Positions 35,089 to 44,035 of a stretch of 64,000 bases of DNA are shown here, one piece after another (position 1 is the first letter of the stretch; every line of letters begins with the position of its first letter). The position numbers and the translations under genes are program-made. The stretch is from an uncultured Oscillospiraceae bacterium. Its GTDB lineage: Bacteria; Bacillota; Clostridia; Oscillospirales; Ruminococcaceae. The notes below the pieces were generated by a model. It was not told the origin of the DNA. It did not search any database and worked only from the letters and a program-made list of their open reading frames with translations. Location of the stretch: NCBI GenBank assembly GCA_934539585.1, contig CAKTCT010000012.1:1-64000 (forward strand), read 5' to 3'.

Positions 35089-35127
35089 AAAAGGGCAGGG
35101 CCTCCGAAGGCATCGGAGGGTCCTGCC
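35089..35127 (-). terminator. Hairpin between mreD and mrdA
   Basis: On the minus strand GGCAGG...CCTCCGA pairs with TCGGAGG...CCTGCC (35094-35127), then CTTTTGCG. A long, stable stem inside an operon; likely an attenuator or mRNA processing site that sets mrdA below mreBCD. Confidence 0.6.
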
Positions 35128-35140
35128 GTGAAAAATAAGG

Positions 35141-35662
35141 TTATGCCCGAAGGACCGGATTCAGCCGCATGGCCACCAGCCGCACCAGCAGGTAGATGGG
35201 CCCGGCCAGAATCACGGTATACACCAGCACCAGCATCAGCTTGGCAAAGCTGAGCACGGCATTTCCGTATCCCCAAATCAGGTAGTAGAAAATGAAGTTC
35301 CACAGGCTGAGCAGGAAGCCGGTTCCTGCGGAAAGAAGCACGGCGTTGGTCAGATTCACCTTCATGAAGTACATGGACAGCAAAGACACGCAGACGCAGC
35401 AGACCATGAGGACCATGCCGTAGAAGCCGAAAAGCTTTCCGGCGGAAAAATCCCACAGAAGCCCCGCCGCCAGGCCGAAGGCGCCGCTGCCCACCTCGTT
35501 TTCAAAGAGGGCCACGGAGACGGCCAGGGGGATCACCAGCACCGGCTTGACGCCGTGGATGGAAAGAAGGGCCGGGGTGGTCTGCAGCGCGTGGAGCAGC
35601 AGGAGCAGGAGACTGTAAAAGGTCCATTTCAGGACGGATTTGGCGGTTTTCCCCAGTGTCAT
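35141..35662 (-). CDS. mreD: Rod shape-determining membrane protein MreD
   Basis: 173 residues, hydrophobic throughout with about five membrane segments (WTFYSLLLLLLHAL, VLVIPLAVSVALF, FGLAAGLLWDFSAGKLFG, MVLMVCCVCVSLLSMYFM, FAKLMLVLVYTVILAGPIYLL). The GLLWDFSAGKLFG segment is the conserved MreD part. It joins MreC to the elongasome. It starts 12 bp after mreC, with GAAAGGAA upstream of the ATG. Confidence 0.9.
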   Translation of the reverse strand: MTLGKTAKSVLKWTFYSLLLLLLHALQTTPALLSIHGVKPVLVIPLAVSVALFENEVGSGAFGLAAGLLWDFSAGKLFGFYGMVLMVCCVCVSLLSMYFMKVNLTNAVLLSAGTGFLLSLWNFIFYYLIWGYGNAVLSFAKLMLVLVYTVILAGPIYLLVRLVAMRLNPVLRA

Positions 35663-35674
35663 GGCGTTCCTTTC

Positions 35675-36553
35675 TCAGGGCTGGGACTCGAAGCTCCCGG
35701 CCAGGTCGTCGCCGGTCTGCTTGCCCAGAAAATCCGTGAGGACAAAGACGTTTTTGATCGCATCGATCTCGCTGACCGGCCGGATGACGGCGGTGCAGGT
35801 GATGCCGGATTTTTCCAGAACGACTTCCTCCACGGTGCCGATGGGGATCCGCTGGGGGAAAAAGCCGCTGGTGCCGGAGGTGACGATGATGTCGCCGGCC
35901 TTGATCTGGGTATCCTTGGGCAGGAGCTCCAGCCGGGTCCGGCCTTTGGCGGCCAGCTCCACGCTGCCGGTGACGTTGCCGGTGTCTTTGGTGCGGATCT
36001 CCATGGCGCCGACGTTTAAATCGGGGCTGAGGATGGTGACCACCTTGGCGTAGAGAGGCCCAACCTCGCTGACATAGCCCACCAGACCCTCGCCGGTGAC
36101 GACCGGGTCTCGGACGGAAACGCCGTGGAGGGTCCCGGCATCGATGGTGAAGGAGCCGAAGCGGTCGTCAGGGTCCCGGGCGATGACGCCGGCAGGCTGG
36201 AATTCGATGTCCTCCTGAAGCTCTTTTAAGCCGGTGATCTCCTTGAGCCGCTCGTTTTCGGTTTTAGTGGCTTCGTAATCCACCAGCTGCTTGCGCAGAT
36301 CGGAAATCTCCTCTTTCAGGCGGAGATTTTCCTCATAGTTTTCCCGGGCGTCAAAAAACACCGTAAAAAAGTCCGTCAGACCGTCGGAAACCCAGGCGGC
36401 GGCTTTCTGCACCGGAATTACCACGTAGGAAAGGACTTTTTCCGGGAGAGTCGCCAGGCCGCCGGTGGTGGCGGAGTACAGCATCCCGCCCAGAAGAACG
36501 GCGACAACGGCCAGGATGATTTTGAACCGCCGGCTCTTAAAAAATTCCCGCAA
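35675..36553 (-). CDS. mreC: Rod shape-determining protein MreC
   Basis: 292 residues. One membrane helix (~12-28, IILAVVAVLLGGMLYSA), an extracellular coiled coil (~68-112, NYEENLRLKEEISDLRKQL...) and the double beta-barrel domain from about 118 (PAGVIARDPDD, then VTSGTSGFFPQRIPIGTV). It links MreB filaments to PBP2 outside the membrane. Between mreB and mreD with short gaps, in the usual order. Confidence 0.95.
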   Translation of the reverse strand: MREFFKSRRFKIILAVVAVLLGGMLYSATTGGLATLPEKVLSYVVIPVQKAAAWVSDGLTDFFTVFFDARENYEENLRLKEEISDLRKQLVDYEATKTENERLKEITGLKELQEDIEFQPAGVIARDPDDRFGSFTIDAGTLHGVSVRDPVVTGEGLVGYVSEVGPLYAKVVTILSPDLNVGAMEIRTKDTGNVTGSVELAAKGRTRLELLPKDTQIKAGDIIVTSGTSGFFPQRIPIGTVEEVVLEKSGITCTAVIRPVSEIDAIKNVFVLTDFLGKQTGDDLAGSFESQP

Positions 36554-36585
36554 GCCGTTCTCCCCTTCCTGGATGCCGATGGAGC

Positions 36586-37608
36586 TTAATAGCGGTTGGA
36601 ATCATCTTCGCTGAGGACGTCGGTGAGGGTGTCGATGTTGTCCAGGACCATGCCCGCGCCGGTGGCGACACAGTCCAGGGGGTTCTCGGCAATCTTCACC
36701 GGCATGCCGGTCTCGTCGTGGATGAGCTTGTCAAGGCCCCGGAGCAGCGCGCCGCCGCCGGTGAGGGTGATGCCCTGGTCGATGATGTCGGCGGACAGCT
36801 CCGGAGGGGTCCGCTCCAGGGTAAGGCGGATGGCGTCCAGGACCTGGGACAGGGGGTCCTCCAGAGCGCTCCGGATCTGGTCCGAGGTGATGGTGATGTT
36901 CTCGGGGAGGCCGTTTAAAAGGTTCCGGCCCTTGATCTCCATGGACAGCTCGCCGTCCTCCAGGGGGCAGGCGGAGCCGATCTCGATCTTGATGTTCTCG
37001 GCGGTGCGCTCGCCGATGAGGAGGTTATACTTTTTCTTGATGAAGTTGATGATGGAGGCGTCGAACTCGTCGCCGCCCACCCGGACGGACTTGGAGGCCA
37101 CGATGCCGCCTAAGGAGATCACGGCCACCTCGCTGGTGCCGCCGCCGATGTCCACCACCATGGAGCCCTGGGGCTCGGCCACGGGGAGTCCTGCGCCGAT
37201 GGCGGCGGCCATGGGCTCCTCGATGATGGAGACCCGCTTGGCGCCGGCCTGCTCGGCGGCGTCCCGGACGGCCCGGCGCTCAACGGCGGTGACGCCGGAG
37301 GGAATGCAGATGACGACTCTCGGCCGGGAGAAGAAGCCCTTGCCGATGGCCTTGTGGATGAACTCCGTCAGCATGCTGGTGGTCACGTCGAAGTCGGCGA
37401 TGACGCCGTCTTTCAAGGGGCGGACCGTGACGATGGAGCCGGGGGTCCGTCCGATGACGTCCTTGGCTTCCTGGCCCACGCATTTGACCTTATCGGTTTT
37501 GGTGTCCACTGCCACGACGCTGGGCTCTCGGATGATGATGCCCTTGCCCTTCATGTATACCAGGGTATTTGCCGTACCCAGATCGATGCCGATATCTTTT
37601 GAAAACAT
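36586..37608 (-). CDS. mreB: Actin-like rod shape-determining protein MreB
   Basis: 340 residues, the usual length. Actin-family ATP motifs: [19 protein letters not shown] at the start (phosphate 1), [15 protein letters not shown] near 160 (phosphate 2) and [17 protein letters not shown] near 285 (adenosine). It forms membrane-bound filaments that guide lateral wall synthesis. First gene of the mreBCD-mrdA operon behind a near-consensus promoter located inside the maf 3' region. Confidence 0.97.
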   Translation of the reverse strand: MFSKDIGIDLGTANTLVYMKGKGIIIREPSVVAVDTKTDKVKCVGQEAKDVIGRTPGSIVTVRPLKDGVIADFDVTTSMLTEFIHKAIGKGFFSRPRVVICIPSGVTAVERRAVRDAAEQAGAKRVSIIEEPMAAAIGAGLPVAEPQGSMVVDIGGGTSEVAVISLGGIVASKSVRVGGDEFDASIINFIKKKYNLLIGERTAENIKIEIGSACPLEDGELSMEIKGRNLLNGLPENITITSDQIRSALEDPLSQVLDAIRLTLERTPPELSADIIDQGITLTGGGALLRGLDKLIHDETGMPVKIAENPLDCVATGAGMVLDNIDTLTDVLSEDDSNRY

Positions 37609-37677
37609 TGGTATGCACTTCCTTTATGCGGGAAAGCCCGCGGATTCCGCATGGATGTCTATGCCATGCCATCTTTT

Positions 37678-37706
37678 ATTATACCCTGACCGGGGAATTT
37701 GTACAA
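37678..37706 (-). promoter_or_regulatory. Sigma-A promoter of the mreBCD operon
   Basis: Minus-strand TTGTAC (37701-37706) and a perfect TATAAT (37678-37683) are 17 bases apart, just after the maf stop codon. It gives a leader of about 60 bases. Confidence 0.85.
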
Positions 37707-37722
37707 GGGATTTTTTGTGAAT

Positions 37723-38316
37723 TTAAGAATTTTGGCAGAAATCGGCGAGCTGCCGGGCCAGCTCCGCCAAAGGGAGGCCCACCACGTTGCAGTAGTCCCC
37801 GGAGATGCCCCGGACCAGAAGGGCTCCCTTGCCCTGGATGCCGTAGGCTCCGGCCTTGTCGAAGGGCTCGCCGGTGGCCAGGTACCAGCGGAGGATGTCG
37901 TCGGACAGGGGGTAGAACTCCACCTGGGTGGCGATGGAAAAGCGGCGGAGGGCGTCTTTTTTCACCAGGGAAACGCCGGTGATCACCCGGTGGGTCCGGC
38001 CGGAAAGGGCGCGGAGCATCCGGGCGGCATCGGCGGGGTCCCTGGGGATGCCGAAAATCCCGCCGTCCGGGGAGACCACCACGGTGTCGCCGCCGATGAC
38101 CACGGCCTCCGCCGGGGTGTCCGGCCGGGCGAGGACGGACCGGGCCTTGCCCTCGGAAAGGGCCAGGACCAGGTCCTCCGGGGAAAGGGAGGCCGCCATC
38201 AGAGGGGCTTCGTCGAAGTCTGAGGTCTCCGCGCGGAAGGCTTCGGTGAGGCGGGAAAGAAGCTCCCGCCGCCGGGGGGAGCGGGAGGCCAGGATGAGAG
38301 GGGGAAGGTGTTCCAT
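37723..38316 (-). CDS. maf: Maf-family nucleoside triphosphate pyrophosphatase
   Basis: Hydrolyses non-canonical or excess nucleoside triphosphates (dTTP/UTP type in YhdE-like members) and is linked with septum formation. 197 residues from the ATG at 38316, with GGAGGAATC upstream. Signature motifs are LILASRSPRRRELL at ~6-19, ETSDFDE (~33), AVVIGGDTVV (~75) and GAYGIQGKGA near 160. It lies between DUF4321 and mreB, a usual Clostridia arrangement. Confidence 0.92.
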   Translation of the reverse strand: MEHLPPLILASRSPRRRELLSRLTEAFRAETSDFDEAPLMAASLSPEDLVLALSEGKARSVLARPDTPAEAVVIGGDTVVVSPDGGIFGIPRDPADAARMLRALSGRTHRVITGVSLVKKDALRRFSIATQVEFYPLSDDILRWYLATGEPFDKAGAYGIQGKGALLVRGISGDYCNVVGLPLAELARQLADFCQNS

Positions 38317-38345
38317 TTGCGTTTGATTCCTCCGGGGCGCGGCGG

Positions 38346-38603
38346 TCAGTGGACCTTGGACGCAGTTTTGACGTACAGGACAATGGCGGCGGCGATGCAC
38401 AGAAGCATGGCGATGTTCAGGCCGATGTGGAAGGAGACGCTGAACTGGAGCACCGCCAGGTCCACGGAAAAGGAATCCACGCCGATGTTCTTGCCGATGC
38501 AGAGCCACCGGAGGAAGGAGACCTTTCCGGCCAGCTCGCCCAGGAGCGTGCCCAGAAGGATGCCGCCCAGAAGGTACAGGAATAGGAGCAAGGTGCGTTT
38601 CAT
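38346..38603 (-). CDS. DUF4321 family membrane protein
   Basis: 85 residues with two hydrophobic helices (~4-22, LLLFLYLLGGILLGTLLG, and ~60-78, LNIAMLLCIAAAIVLYV) linked by a segment with WLCIGKNIGVDSFSVDLAVLQ, the pattern of DUF4321. Function unknown; family members often sit beside maf and mreB, suggesting a link with wall growth. The ATG at 38603 has GGAGGAACC upstream. Confidence 0.8.
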   Translation of the reverse strand: MKRTLLLFLYLLGGILLGTLLGELAGKVSFLRWLCIGKNIGVDSFSVDLAVLQFSVSFHIGLNIAMLLCIAAAIVLYVKTASKVH

Positions 38604-38649
38604 GATGGTTCCTCCTTTTGATATTGTAGATGGCAGACGCGGGATTTGC

Positions 38650-38868
38650 TTACTTCTTGTCCTTCACAAAGAAGGAAATGCCGAACAGGGCGGCCATGAC
38701 AATGAGATATGCCGCATAAAATATCCGCTTCACGTCCGCCCCGATTTTGATGCTGCCGATATAGAAGACCCGTCCCAGTCCGGGATTGGACAGGGCGCAT
38801 AAAACAAAGACGGCTGCCGCAATCAGCATGGCAAGGCTGATGATCCGGAGGATGGCTTTTGTTTTCAA
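38650..38868 (-). CDS. Small two-helix membrane protein
   Basis: 72 residues from a TTG at 38868, chosen because the AAAGGAG site is 10 bases before it; the in-frame GTG three codons earlier directly abuts that site. Two membrane helices (ILRIISLAMLIAAAVFVLCAL and FYAAYLIVMAALFGISFFV) flank a short loop, and the end is charged (VKDKK). Lies in a run of small envelope genes between dut and DUF4321. No family recognised. Confidence 0.65.
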   Translation of the reverse strand: MKTKAILRIISLAMLIAAAVFVLCALSNPGLGRVFYIGSIKIGADVKRIFYAAYLIVMAALFGISFFVKDKK

Positions 38869-38918
38869 GAAAAACACGCTCCTTTCCGATTTGTGCCTCG
38901 ATTTTCGCGGGGTGGCGG

Positions 38919-39365
38919 TTATTTGGAAAAGGTCATGCCGGTGGAGCCGAAGCCGCCTTCGCCCCGGAGAGTCTCCGGAAGGGTGTCGGTTTCCTCCGGC
39001 TCCGGGAGGAGGATAGGGGTCACCACCAGCTGGGCGATACGGTCGCCGTGGTGGATGGTAAAGGGAGTATTCGAGTGGTTGGTCATGGGAATCTGCAGCT
39101 CGCCCCGGTAGTCGCTGTCAACGACCCCGACGCAGTTGGAGAGGGTGATTCCGTGCTTGCTGGAAAGGCCGCTGCGGGGGTAGACAAGGCCCACGGTCCC
39201 GGGCTCTAAAGCCATGGCAAGGCCGGTGGGAATGCGAACCCGTTCAAAGGGTTTGATCACAATATCCTCGGTAAGGCAGGCGCAGAGGTCTAAGCCCGCG
39301 CTTTCCGGGGTGGCGCGGCGGGGAAGGGAGGCGTTTTCTGAGAGGCGTTTAAAAAGAAGGGGCAT
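38919..39365 (-). CDS. dut: dUTP diphosphatase
   Basis: Splits dUTP to dUMP and PPi, keeping uracil out of DNA. 148 residues with all five trimeric dUTPase motifs in order: ESAGLDLCA (1), YPRSGLSSKHGI (2), GVVDSDYRGEL (3), GDRIAQLVV (4) and GEGGFGSTG (5). ATG at 39365 follows GGAAAGGACG. Downstream of the U32 peptidase gene on the same strand. Confidence 0.95.
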   Translation of the reverse strand: MPLLFKRLSENASLPRRATPESAGLDLCACLTEDIVIKPFERVRIPTGLAMALEPGTVGLVYPRSGLSSKHGITLSNCVGVVDSDYRGELQIPMTNHSNTPFTIHHGDRIAQLVVTPILLPEPEETDTLPETLRGEGGFGSTGMTFSK

Positions 39366-39384
39366 AGGTTCGTCCTTTCCGGGG

Positions 39385-41445
39385 TCATTCCACCCCGCGA
39401 TAAAGTAATCCCCGGGTAAAGGAACCCTGGGGCGGCTGGTCGGCGGCGTAGCGCCGGAGAACGGCGGCGGCTTCCTCCCGGGTCTCTTGGGTGAAAAAGA
39501 GGACCAGGAAGAAGGAGGAAAGCTCCTTTAGGCGTCCGGAAAGTTCCAGGGGGACGGAATTGTAAAGGAAGCTCACCGAGCCGTCAAAATCGCAGGAAAC
39601 GGGGAATTTGACCCCTTTTCGATCGGTAAGAAAGCCCTGTTTCCGGCACTTTCCGCAGCCCAGCTGAGCCTTGATGGGGCAGCTTCGGAAGGACATCAGG
39701 GGAAGCGCACCGTAAGCGGCCATTCCCAGAGGAATCTCGCTTTTCAATCGGAGGGCGTCGGGGAGGGCGATCTCCATGGACAGAGCTGCAGCGGAAAGGC
39801 CCAGCCGCTCTCCGGCCAAAAGGCTTTGGGAGTTGGTCAGGTTGAGCCAGGGACTGCCCAGGAGCTCCATACCGGCCGCACGGCCCAGAAAAATATGGGC
39901 GGCGTTGCTGCACCAAAGGGCGGAAACACCTGCCTCCCGGAGCTTTTGCAGGCGGGGGAGCCAGGCGGCCTCCCCGGAAAAGGTGAATCGGGGCAGATAG
40001 GCCGCCAGCCTGGGGAGGAAGGGGGAAAGCTCCGGCAGATGGGCCTCCAGTTCCGGGACGGGGAGGAGAATCCGGGCCAGGCGGCGGGCCTCCTGTACGG
40101 GGACTTGGGAAAAGGCGCGGAATTCTCCCCATAGCTCCTGTGAGGATGTGGGATTCTTCGCGGGCAGAGGAGGAAGTTTTCCGCCGGTGAACCGGGGCTC
40201 CACGGCGGTGCGGAGGGCGTCCAGGCGCTCCACGGCCTCCCGGCGGAGGGCATTGAAGCCGGAGGCGGGGAGGGAGAGGGCTCCGGCGTTCCGGACGGAG
40301 ACCTGGTCCAGGAAATAGGGGGTGCCGCCCAGCTTGCCCAGGAATTTCCGGGCGGCGGCTTCGTCGGCGGGATGCTCCGACTCCCGGGGGAGTTCCCCGG
40401 AAACGGTGACAGTGCGGCCGTCGGCGGAAAGGGTCAGGGAGGCGGGGCGGTCCGGCTCCAGGGTCAGGGTCATGGCGGCGGGGAACCGGGGGGTCTCCTT
40501 CTGGAAGGAGGCCTGAAGGTCCCGGAGGACCCCGGAGGCCGCTTCCACGTCCTCCTTCCGGCGGAAGCCGAACATTTTCCGGTCGATTTGGCCGTCAAAA
40601 TAGGCGGAGGTGAAGCCGCTCCGGGAGAACACGGCCTGGAGAGGGGCCAGGTCCGGCTCTCTGCCGTCCAGGGCGGCCCGGCAGGCGGCCACGGCGGCGG
40701 CCACGTACTCCGGGCGCTTCATCCGGCCCTCGATCTTGAAGGATTCGATGCCCATGGCCGCCAGCTCCGGCAGCCGGGGGATGAGGCAGAGGTCCTTTAA
40801 GGAGAGGACGGCCTCGCCGGCTTTGGGAACGCCCGGGCATCCGGCGGAAAAGGGCAGGCGGCAGGGCTGGGCGCACCGGCCCCGGTTGCCGCTTTTTCCT
40901 CCCAGCATGGCGCTGAGGTAGCACTGGCCGGAGACGGACATGCAGTGGGCCCCGTGGACGAAGACCTCCAGCTCCAGGGAGGTGGAGGCCCGGATGGCGG
41001 CGATCTCCTCCCGGGAGAGCTCCCGGGCCAGGACCACCCGGGAAAAGCCCAGCTCCCCGGCGGCGCGGACGCCCTCCGGGGAGTGGATGGCCATCTGGGT
41101 GGAGGCGTGGAGGGGCATGGAGGGGGCCAGGGCCTTAACGGCGGCGGCCACGCCCCAGTCCTGGACGATGAGGGCGTCCACCCCGGCGTCGCAGGCGGCG
41201 CGGATGCAGTCCTTCAGGGCGGGGAACTCCCGGTCGAAGGTGACGATGTTCAGGGCCTGGTGGACCCGGACGCCGAAGCGGTGGGCGTAGGCCACGGCCT
41301 CCCGGAGGGCGTCGGGGTCAAAGTTCCGGGAATCCGCCCGGGCGCTGAAGCTCTTCTGCCCCAAATAAACAGCGTCGGCGCCGCAGCGGACGGCGGCCTC
41401 CAGCGCTTCCCGGGAACCCACCGGGGCTAGAATCTCCGGGGTCAT
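39385..41445 (-). CDS. U32-family peptidase with DUF3656-like middle region
   Basis: 686 residues. The N-terminal U32 domain is clear: PEILAPVGSREALEAAVRCGADAVYLG (~3-29), the VHGAHCMSVSGQCYLSAMLGGKSGNRGRCAQPCRLPF region with clustered Cys (~160-200) and ESFKIEGRMKRPEYVAAAV (~235). A long C-terminal extension (~300-686) follows, with a CxxC-like SCPIKAQLGCGKCRKQ near 610. U32 proteins are now known to include tRNA/rRNA hydroxylation and ubiquinone-related enzymes as well as 'collagenases', so peptidase activity is not assured. It overlaps zapA by ATGA, and is co-transcribed with it. Confidence 0.88.
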   Translation of the reverse strand: MTPEILAPVGSREALEAAVRCGADAVYLGQKSFSARADSRNFDPDALREAVAYAHRFGVRVHQALNIVTFDREFPALKDCIRAACDAGVDALIVQDWGVAAAVKALAPSMPLHASTQMAIHSPEGVRAAGELGFSRVVLARELSREEIAAIRASTSLELEVFVHGAHCMSVSGQCYLSAMLGGKSGNRGRCAQPCRLPFSAGCPGVPKAGEAVLSLKDLCLIPRLPELAAMGIESFKIEGRMKRPEYVAAAVAACRAALDGREPDLAPLQAVFSRSGFTSAYFDGQIDRKMFGFRRKEDVEAASGVLRDLQASFQKETPRFPAAMTLTLEPDRPASLTLSADGRTVTVSGELPRESEHPADEAAARKFLGKLGGTPYFLDQVSVRNAGALSLPASGFNALRREAVERLDALRTAVEPRFTGGKLPPLPAKNPTSSQELWGEFRAFSQVPVQEARRLARILLPVPELEAHLPELSPFLPRLAAYLPRFTFSGEAAWLPRLQKLREAGVSALWCSNAAHIFLGRAAGMELLGSPWLNLTNSQSLLAGERLGLSAAALSMEIALPDALRLKSEIPLGMAAYGALPLMSFRSCPIKAQLGCGKCRKQGFLTDRKGVKFPVSCDFDGSVSFLYNSVPLELSGRLKELSSFFLVLFFTQETREEAAAVLRRYAADQPPQGSFTRGLLYRGVE

Positions 41446-41837
41446 TTCTGGTCTCCGGCGGGCTTGGCGACTTTGTCCCGGAGGTTATAAAGCTCCAGGT
41501 CGCTTTTTAAGCTCTCGTTTTCCCGTTTCAGGAGGCTCAGTTCCCGGCGGAGCTGGTCGGCTTCGATCCGGGCGGAGGCGGCTTCCTCCACGTAGCCCTT
41601 GATCTGGGCGCGGATGTTGTCCACGTCGGAGACGGATTTCATGCTTTCGTCCATGAGCTCCAGGCCCACCATGACGGCGGCGGAGGTCAGGGCGGCGCTT
41701 TCGTTTTCCTCCAGAAAGGCGTTGATGCGTTTGTCCAGCTCTTTGGCCAGGGTGATCATGTACGAGGGGCTTTCGTCGGTCTGCAAGGTGTAGGTCTTGC
41801 CGCAGATGACGACTTTCACGCGGTTCTGCATAGTCAT
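41442..41837 (-). CDS. zapA: Cell division protein ZapA
   Basis: Stabilises FtsZ bundles at mid-cell. 131 residues: the N-terminal ZapA head (NRVKVVICGKTYTLQTDESPSYMITLAKELDKRI) and a long coiled-coil tail (~75-120, RIEADQLRRELSLLKRENESLKSDLEL). The start is uncertain: ATGs at 41837 and 41831 both have only a weak CCGGA nearby, while a good AGAAAGGAG lies about 40 bases upstream with no start behind it. Its stop overlaps the U32 gene start by four bases. Confidence 0.88.
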   Translation of the reverse strand: MTMQNRVKVVICGKTYTLQTDESPSYMITLAKELDKRINAFLEENESAALTSAAVMVGLELMDESMKSVSDVDNIRAQIKGYVEEAASARIEADQLRRELSLLKRENESLKSDLELYNLRDKVAKPAGDQK

Positions 41838-41896
41838 TCCGGGTATCCTGGGCCGGAGCGTCCGTTCAGGGTACCCTTCTCCTTTCTATCAACCTT

Positions 41897-43867
41897 TTAA
41901 TCCGCGGCGGATGTCTGGGGTCCGCTCATTCGGATGTCTTTTACAGCAACAAAATCTTCAAATCCCGGTTTGGGGAGATACTCGCACGCCACGGCTTCTC
42001 CGTGGACCGGCAGGACCGCCGTATACCAGACGCCGTCGGGCTCCTTGCGCATTTTACACTGAGAGGCCACATGGGAATAGTCCGGGTCGATGTCGTAAGC
42101 CCAGACGGTTTCGGATTCGCAGCGCTCCAGGCTCACGCCCTGATAGCTGATGTTGACGGCAAAGATCACCGGGAACATCTCTTTCCTTCCGTCGGAATAG
42201 GTCACGCGGTAATGGCCCAGGGTGAGGGCGTCGTCGTTCTGGCTGCTCATTTCGCCGTAGTATTTTCTGCCGTCTTCCCAGTTTTTGGTCACGGTGTGGG
42301 TGACTTCGATGTGGGGGCCTTCCAGGGCCGCGCGGTTCCGCAGGCGGTAGAGGCCGTCCATGGCCTCGAACAGGTTCTTCTGGTACATCCGCTCGGTGCG
42401 GTCGTGCTTCCAGGCGATGATGCTGCCGTAGCCCAGTTCAAAGGTGGCGCCCCAGTTCTGCATGTTGTTCTCGCTGGTTTCCGCCCAGCAGGAAACGCTG
42501 AAGCCTTGTGCGCCGTACCGGAACCGGTCCTTGTAATTGGTAAGGCGGGAGGGCTCGGTGTTGCCCAGGATCATATCCTTGCCCTGCTGATGGTAGACGG
42601 TCTCGCGGATGGCTGGGTCCACGGAATGGTACCAGTTGACGTATGTGATGTCTGCGGGGAGCAGGCGGGCGCAGTCGACGGGTTCGATGACCTGGTGGAA
42701 CCCTTGCTCCCTGACCCAATCCGGCGCTTCGAACCAGTAGGTATCCCAAAGGGGATATTCTTCCCCCATGACCTCCACGGTCTTGATCTCCTTCCGGGTC
42801 GGAACATGGTAGACGTCCTTTCTTCCGGCTCCGTGGACTTCTCCGGCCTTATCGGTGATGACGCAGAGCTTGTCCGACCACATGTAGGTCCTGATTCCCT
42901 TGGATTTCAGGTAGCGGTAGGATTCCAGGACGTTGTCGGCGTAGAGCTTTCCCGCGTCTTTGCCTCTGCATTTTTCGCAGACGCACATGACCCACCATTC
43001 GTCGTGGCCGATGTGGATGGCTTTGGGGTGGAATACGTCGATGACTTCGTCGTACAGATCGAACACCAGCTGGTTAAGCCCGGGGTTGGACGGACACGCG
43101 GTGCTGGCAAAGGGCTCGTCATCGCATTCCCGGAGCTCCGGGTGGGAGACCAGCAGATACTCGCTGTGGGTCAGGGAGGGGACTTCCGGGATGATCTCGA
43201 TAAAACGCTCCGCGCAGTAGCCGGCGAGCTTCCGCAGCTCCTCCTGGGAGTACACCCCGCCGCCGGCGTTGTTGGTGTGGACGGAGTTTTTGGTCCGGTA
43301 ATACACCTTGCCGATGAGGTCCCGCTTTTCCGGCGTCTCCAGAACAGAGGAGGCGTACCGGAGCCAGCCTTCGTTTACCTCCGGATGCTTTTTGAATTCC
43401 ATGGCCCCGCCGATCTCCAGGAGCAGGGCGTTGTAGCCCAGGTGGACCAGCTGGTCGATGAGCTCGCAGAAGTAATCCAAGTCCTTTTTGGGAGGCAGAA
43501 ATACCCGGAGGGAACGATGGGCGCAGGCAGGATAGCTCCACCAAAGGCCTTTGGGCATCTTCTGGCCGGTATATTTGTCCGCGATGGAGCAGGCGGCGTA
43601 GAGCTTTGCACGGTCGGAGTCCGCGTAGACGGTCACGCCGGTTCCGTCCGCCGCAATGAGAAAGCCTTCTTCGTTTTCGGTATACGGCTGTTCCAATCGT
43701 TTTTCGATGAGCTTCTTTGCGGCGTCATCGAAGGCTTTGAAGGTGACAACGGCATCTCCGCCGGTCAGCGCGGCGATTGTTTCTTTGGCAACGCCGTCTG
43801 CGCCGACGGACCTGCCGGATAAGGAGAGGAAGCCTTCGTCGATTTTCTGATAGCTGTCGGTCAGCAT
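41897..43867 (-). CDS. GH20-family beta-hexosaminidase-like protein
   Basis: 656 residues from the ATG at 43867 (GGAGG eight bases upstream). The N-terminal ~100 residues form the GH20b-like alpha/beta domain (AKETIAALTGGDAVVTF, GTGVTVYADSDRAKLYAACSIAD). The TIM barrel holds YNALLLEIGGAMEF, EIIPEVPSLTHSEYLL and IHIGHDEWW near 283-290, whose Asp-Glu pair is the GH20 catalytic dyad. A beta-rich C-terminal domain follows. No signal peptide. It probably removes terminal GlcNAc/GalNAc-type sugars from imported glycans. By eye its GC content is below that of its neighbours. It has its own promoter. Confidence 0.82.
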   Translation of the reverse strand: MLTDSYQKIDEGFLSLSGRSVGADGVAKETIAALTGGDAVVTFKAFDDAAKKLIEKRLEQPYTENEEGFLIAADGTGVTVYADSDRAKLYAACSIADKYTGQKMPKGLWWSYPACAHRSLRVFLPPKKDLDYFCELIDQLVHLGYNALLLEIGGAMEFKKHPEVNEGWLRYASSVLETPEKRDLIGKVYYRTKNSVHTNNAGGGVYSQEELRKLAGYCAERFIEIIPEVPSLTHSEYLLVSHPELRECDDEPFASTACPSNPGLNQLVFDLYDEVIDVFHPKAIHIGHDEWWVMCVCEKCRGKDAGKLYADNVLESYRYLKSKGIRTYMWSDKLCVITDKAGEVHGAGRKDVYHVPTRKEIKTVEVMGEEYPLWDTYWFEAPDWVREQGFHQVIEPVDCARLLPADITYVNWYHSVDPAIRETVYHQQGKDMILGNTEPSRLTNYKDRFRYGAQGFSVSCWAETSENNMQNWGATFELGYGSIIAWKHDRTERMYQKNLFEAMDGLYRLRNRAALEGPHIEVTHTVTKNWEDGRKYYGEMSSQNDDALTLGHYRVTYSDGRKEMFPVIFAVNISYQGVSLERCESETVWAYDIDPDYSHVASQCKMRKEPDGVWYTAVLPVHGEAVACEYLPKPGFEDFVAVKDIRMSGPQTSAAD

Positions 43868-43907
43868 GATTCATTCCTCCAATTTGGTTCCGGGTCCATA
43901 CAGTTCT

Positions 43908-43936
43908 ATTATATGCGATTTCCGGCCCGGTGAAAA
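43908..43936 (-). promoter_or_regulatory. Promoter of the GH20 gene
   Basis: Minus-strand TATAAT (43908-43913) with a weak -35 TTTTCA (43931-43936), 17-base spacing. Confidence 0.55.
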
Positions 43937-44035
43937 GGGCTTTTTGCAAGATTTTGTCTTTTCCTGCCGGGAAGGTATGGTTTCCGGCGGATGGGGCAGG
44001 ATGAAAGCAGCGGGAATTGCAAGGGAGGCGGTTCT

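Noticed and set aside
32974..35253. A 759-codon open frame on the plus strand
   Set aside because: It is the antisense shadow of mrdA; its translation is a Gly/Val-rich low-complexity string without motifs, common in GC-rich genes.
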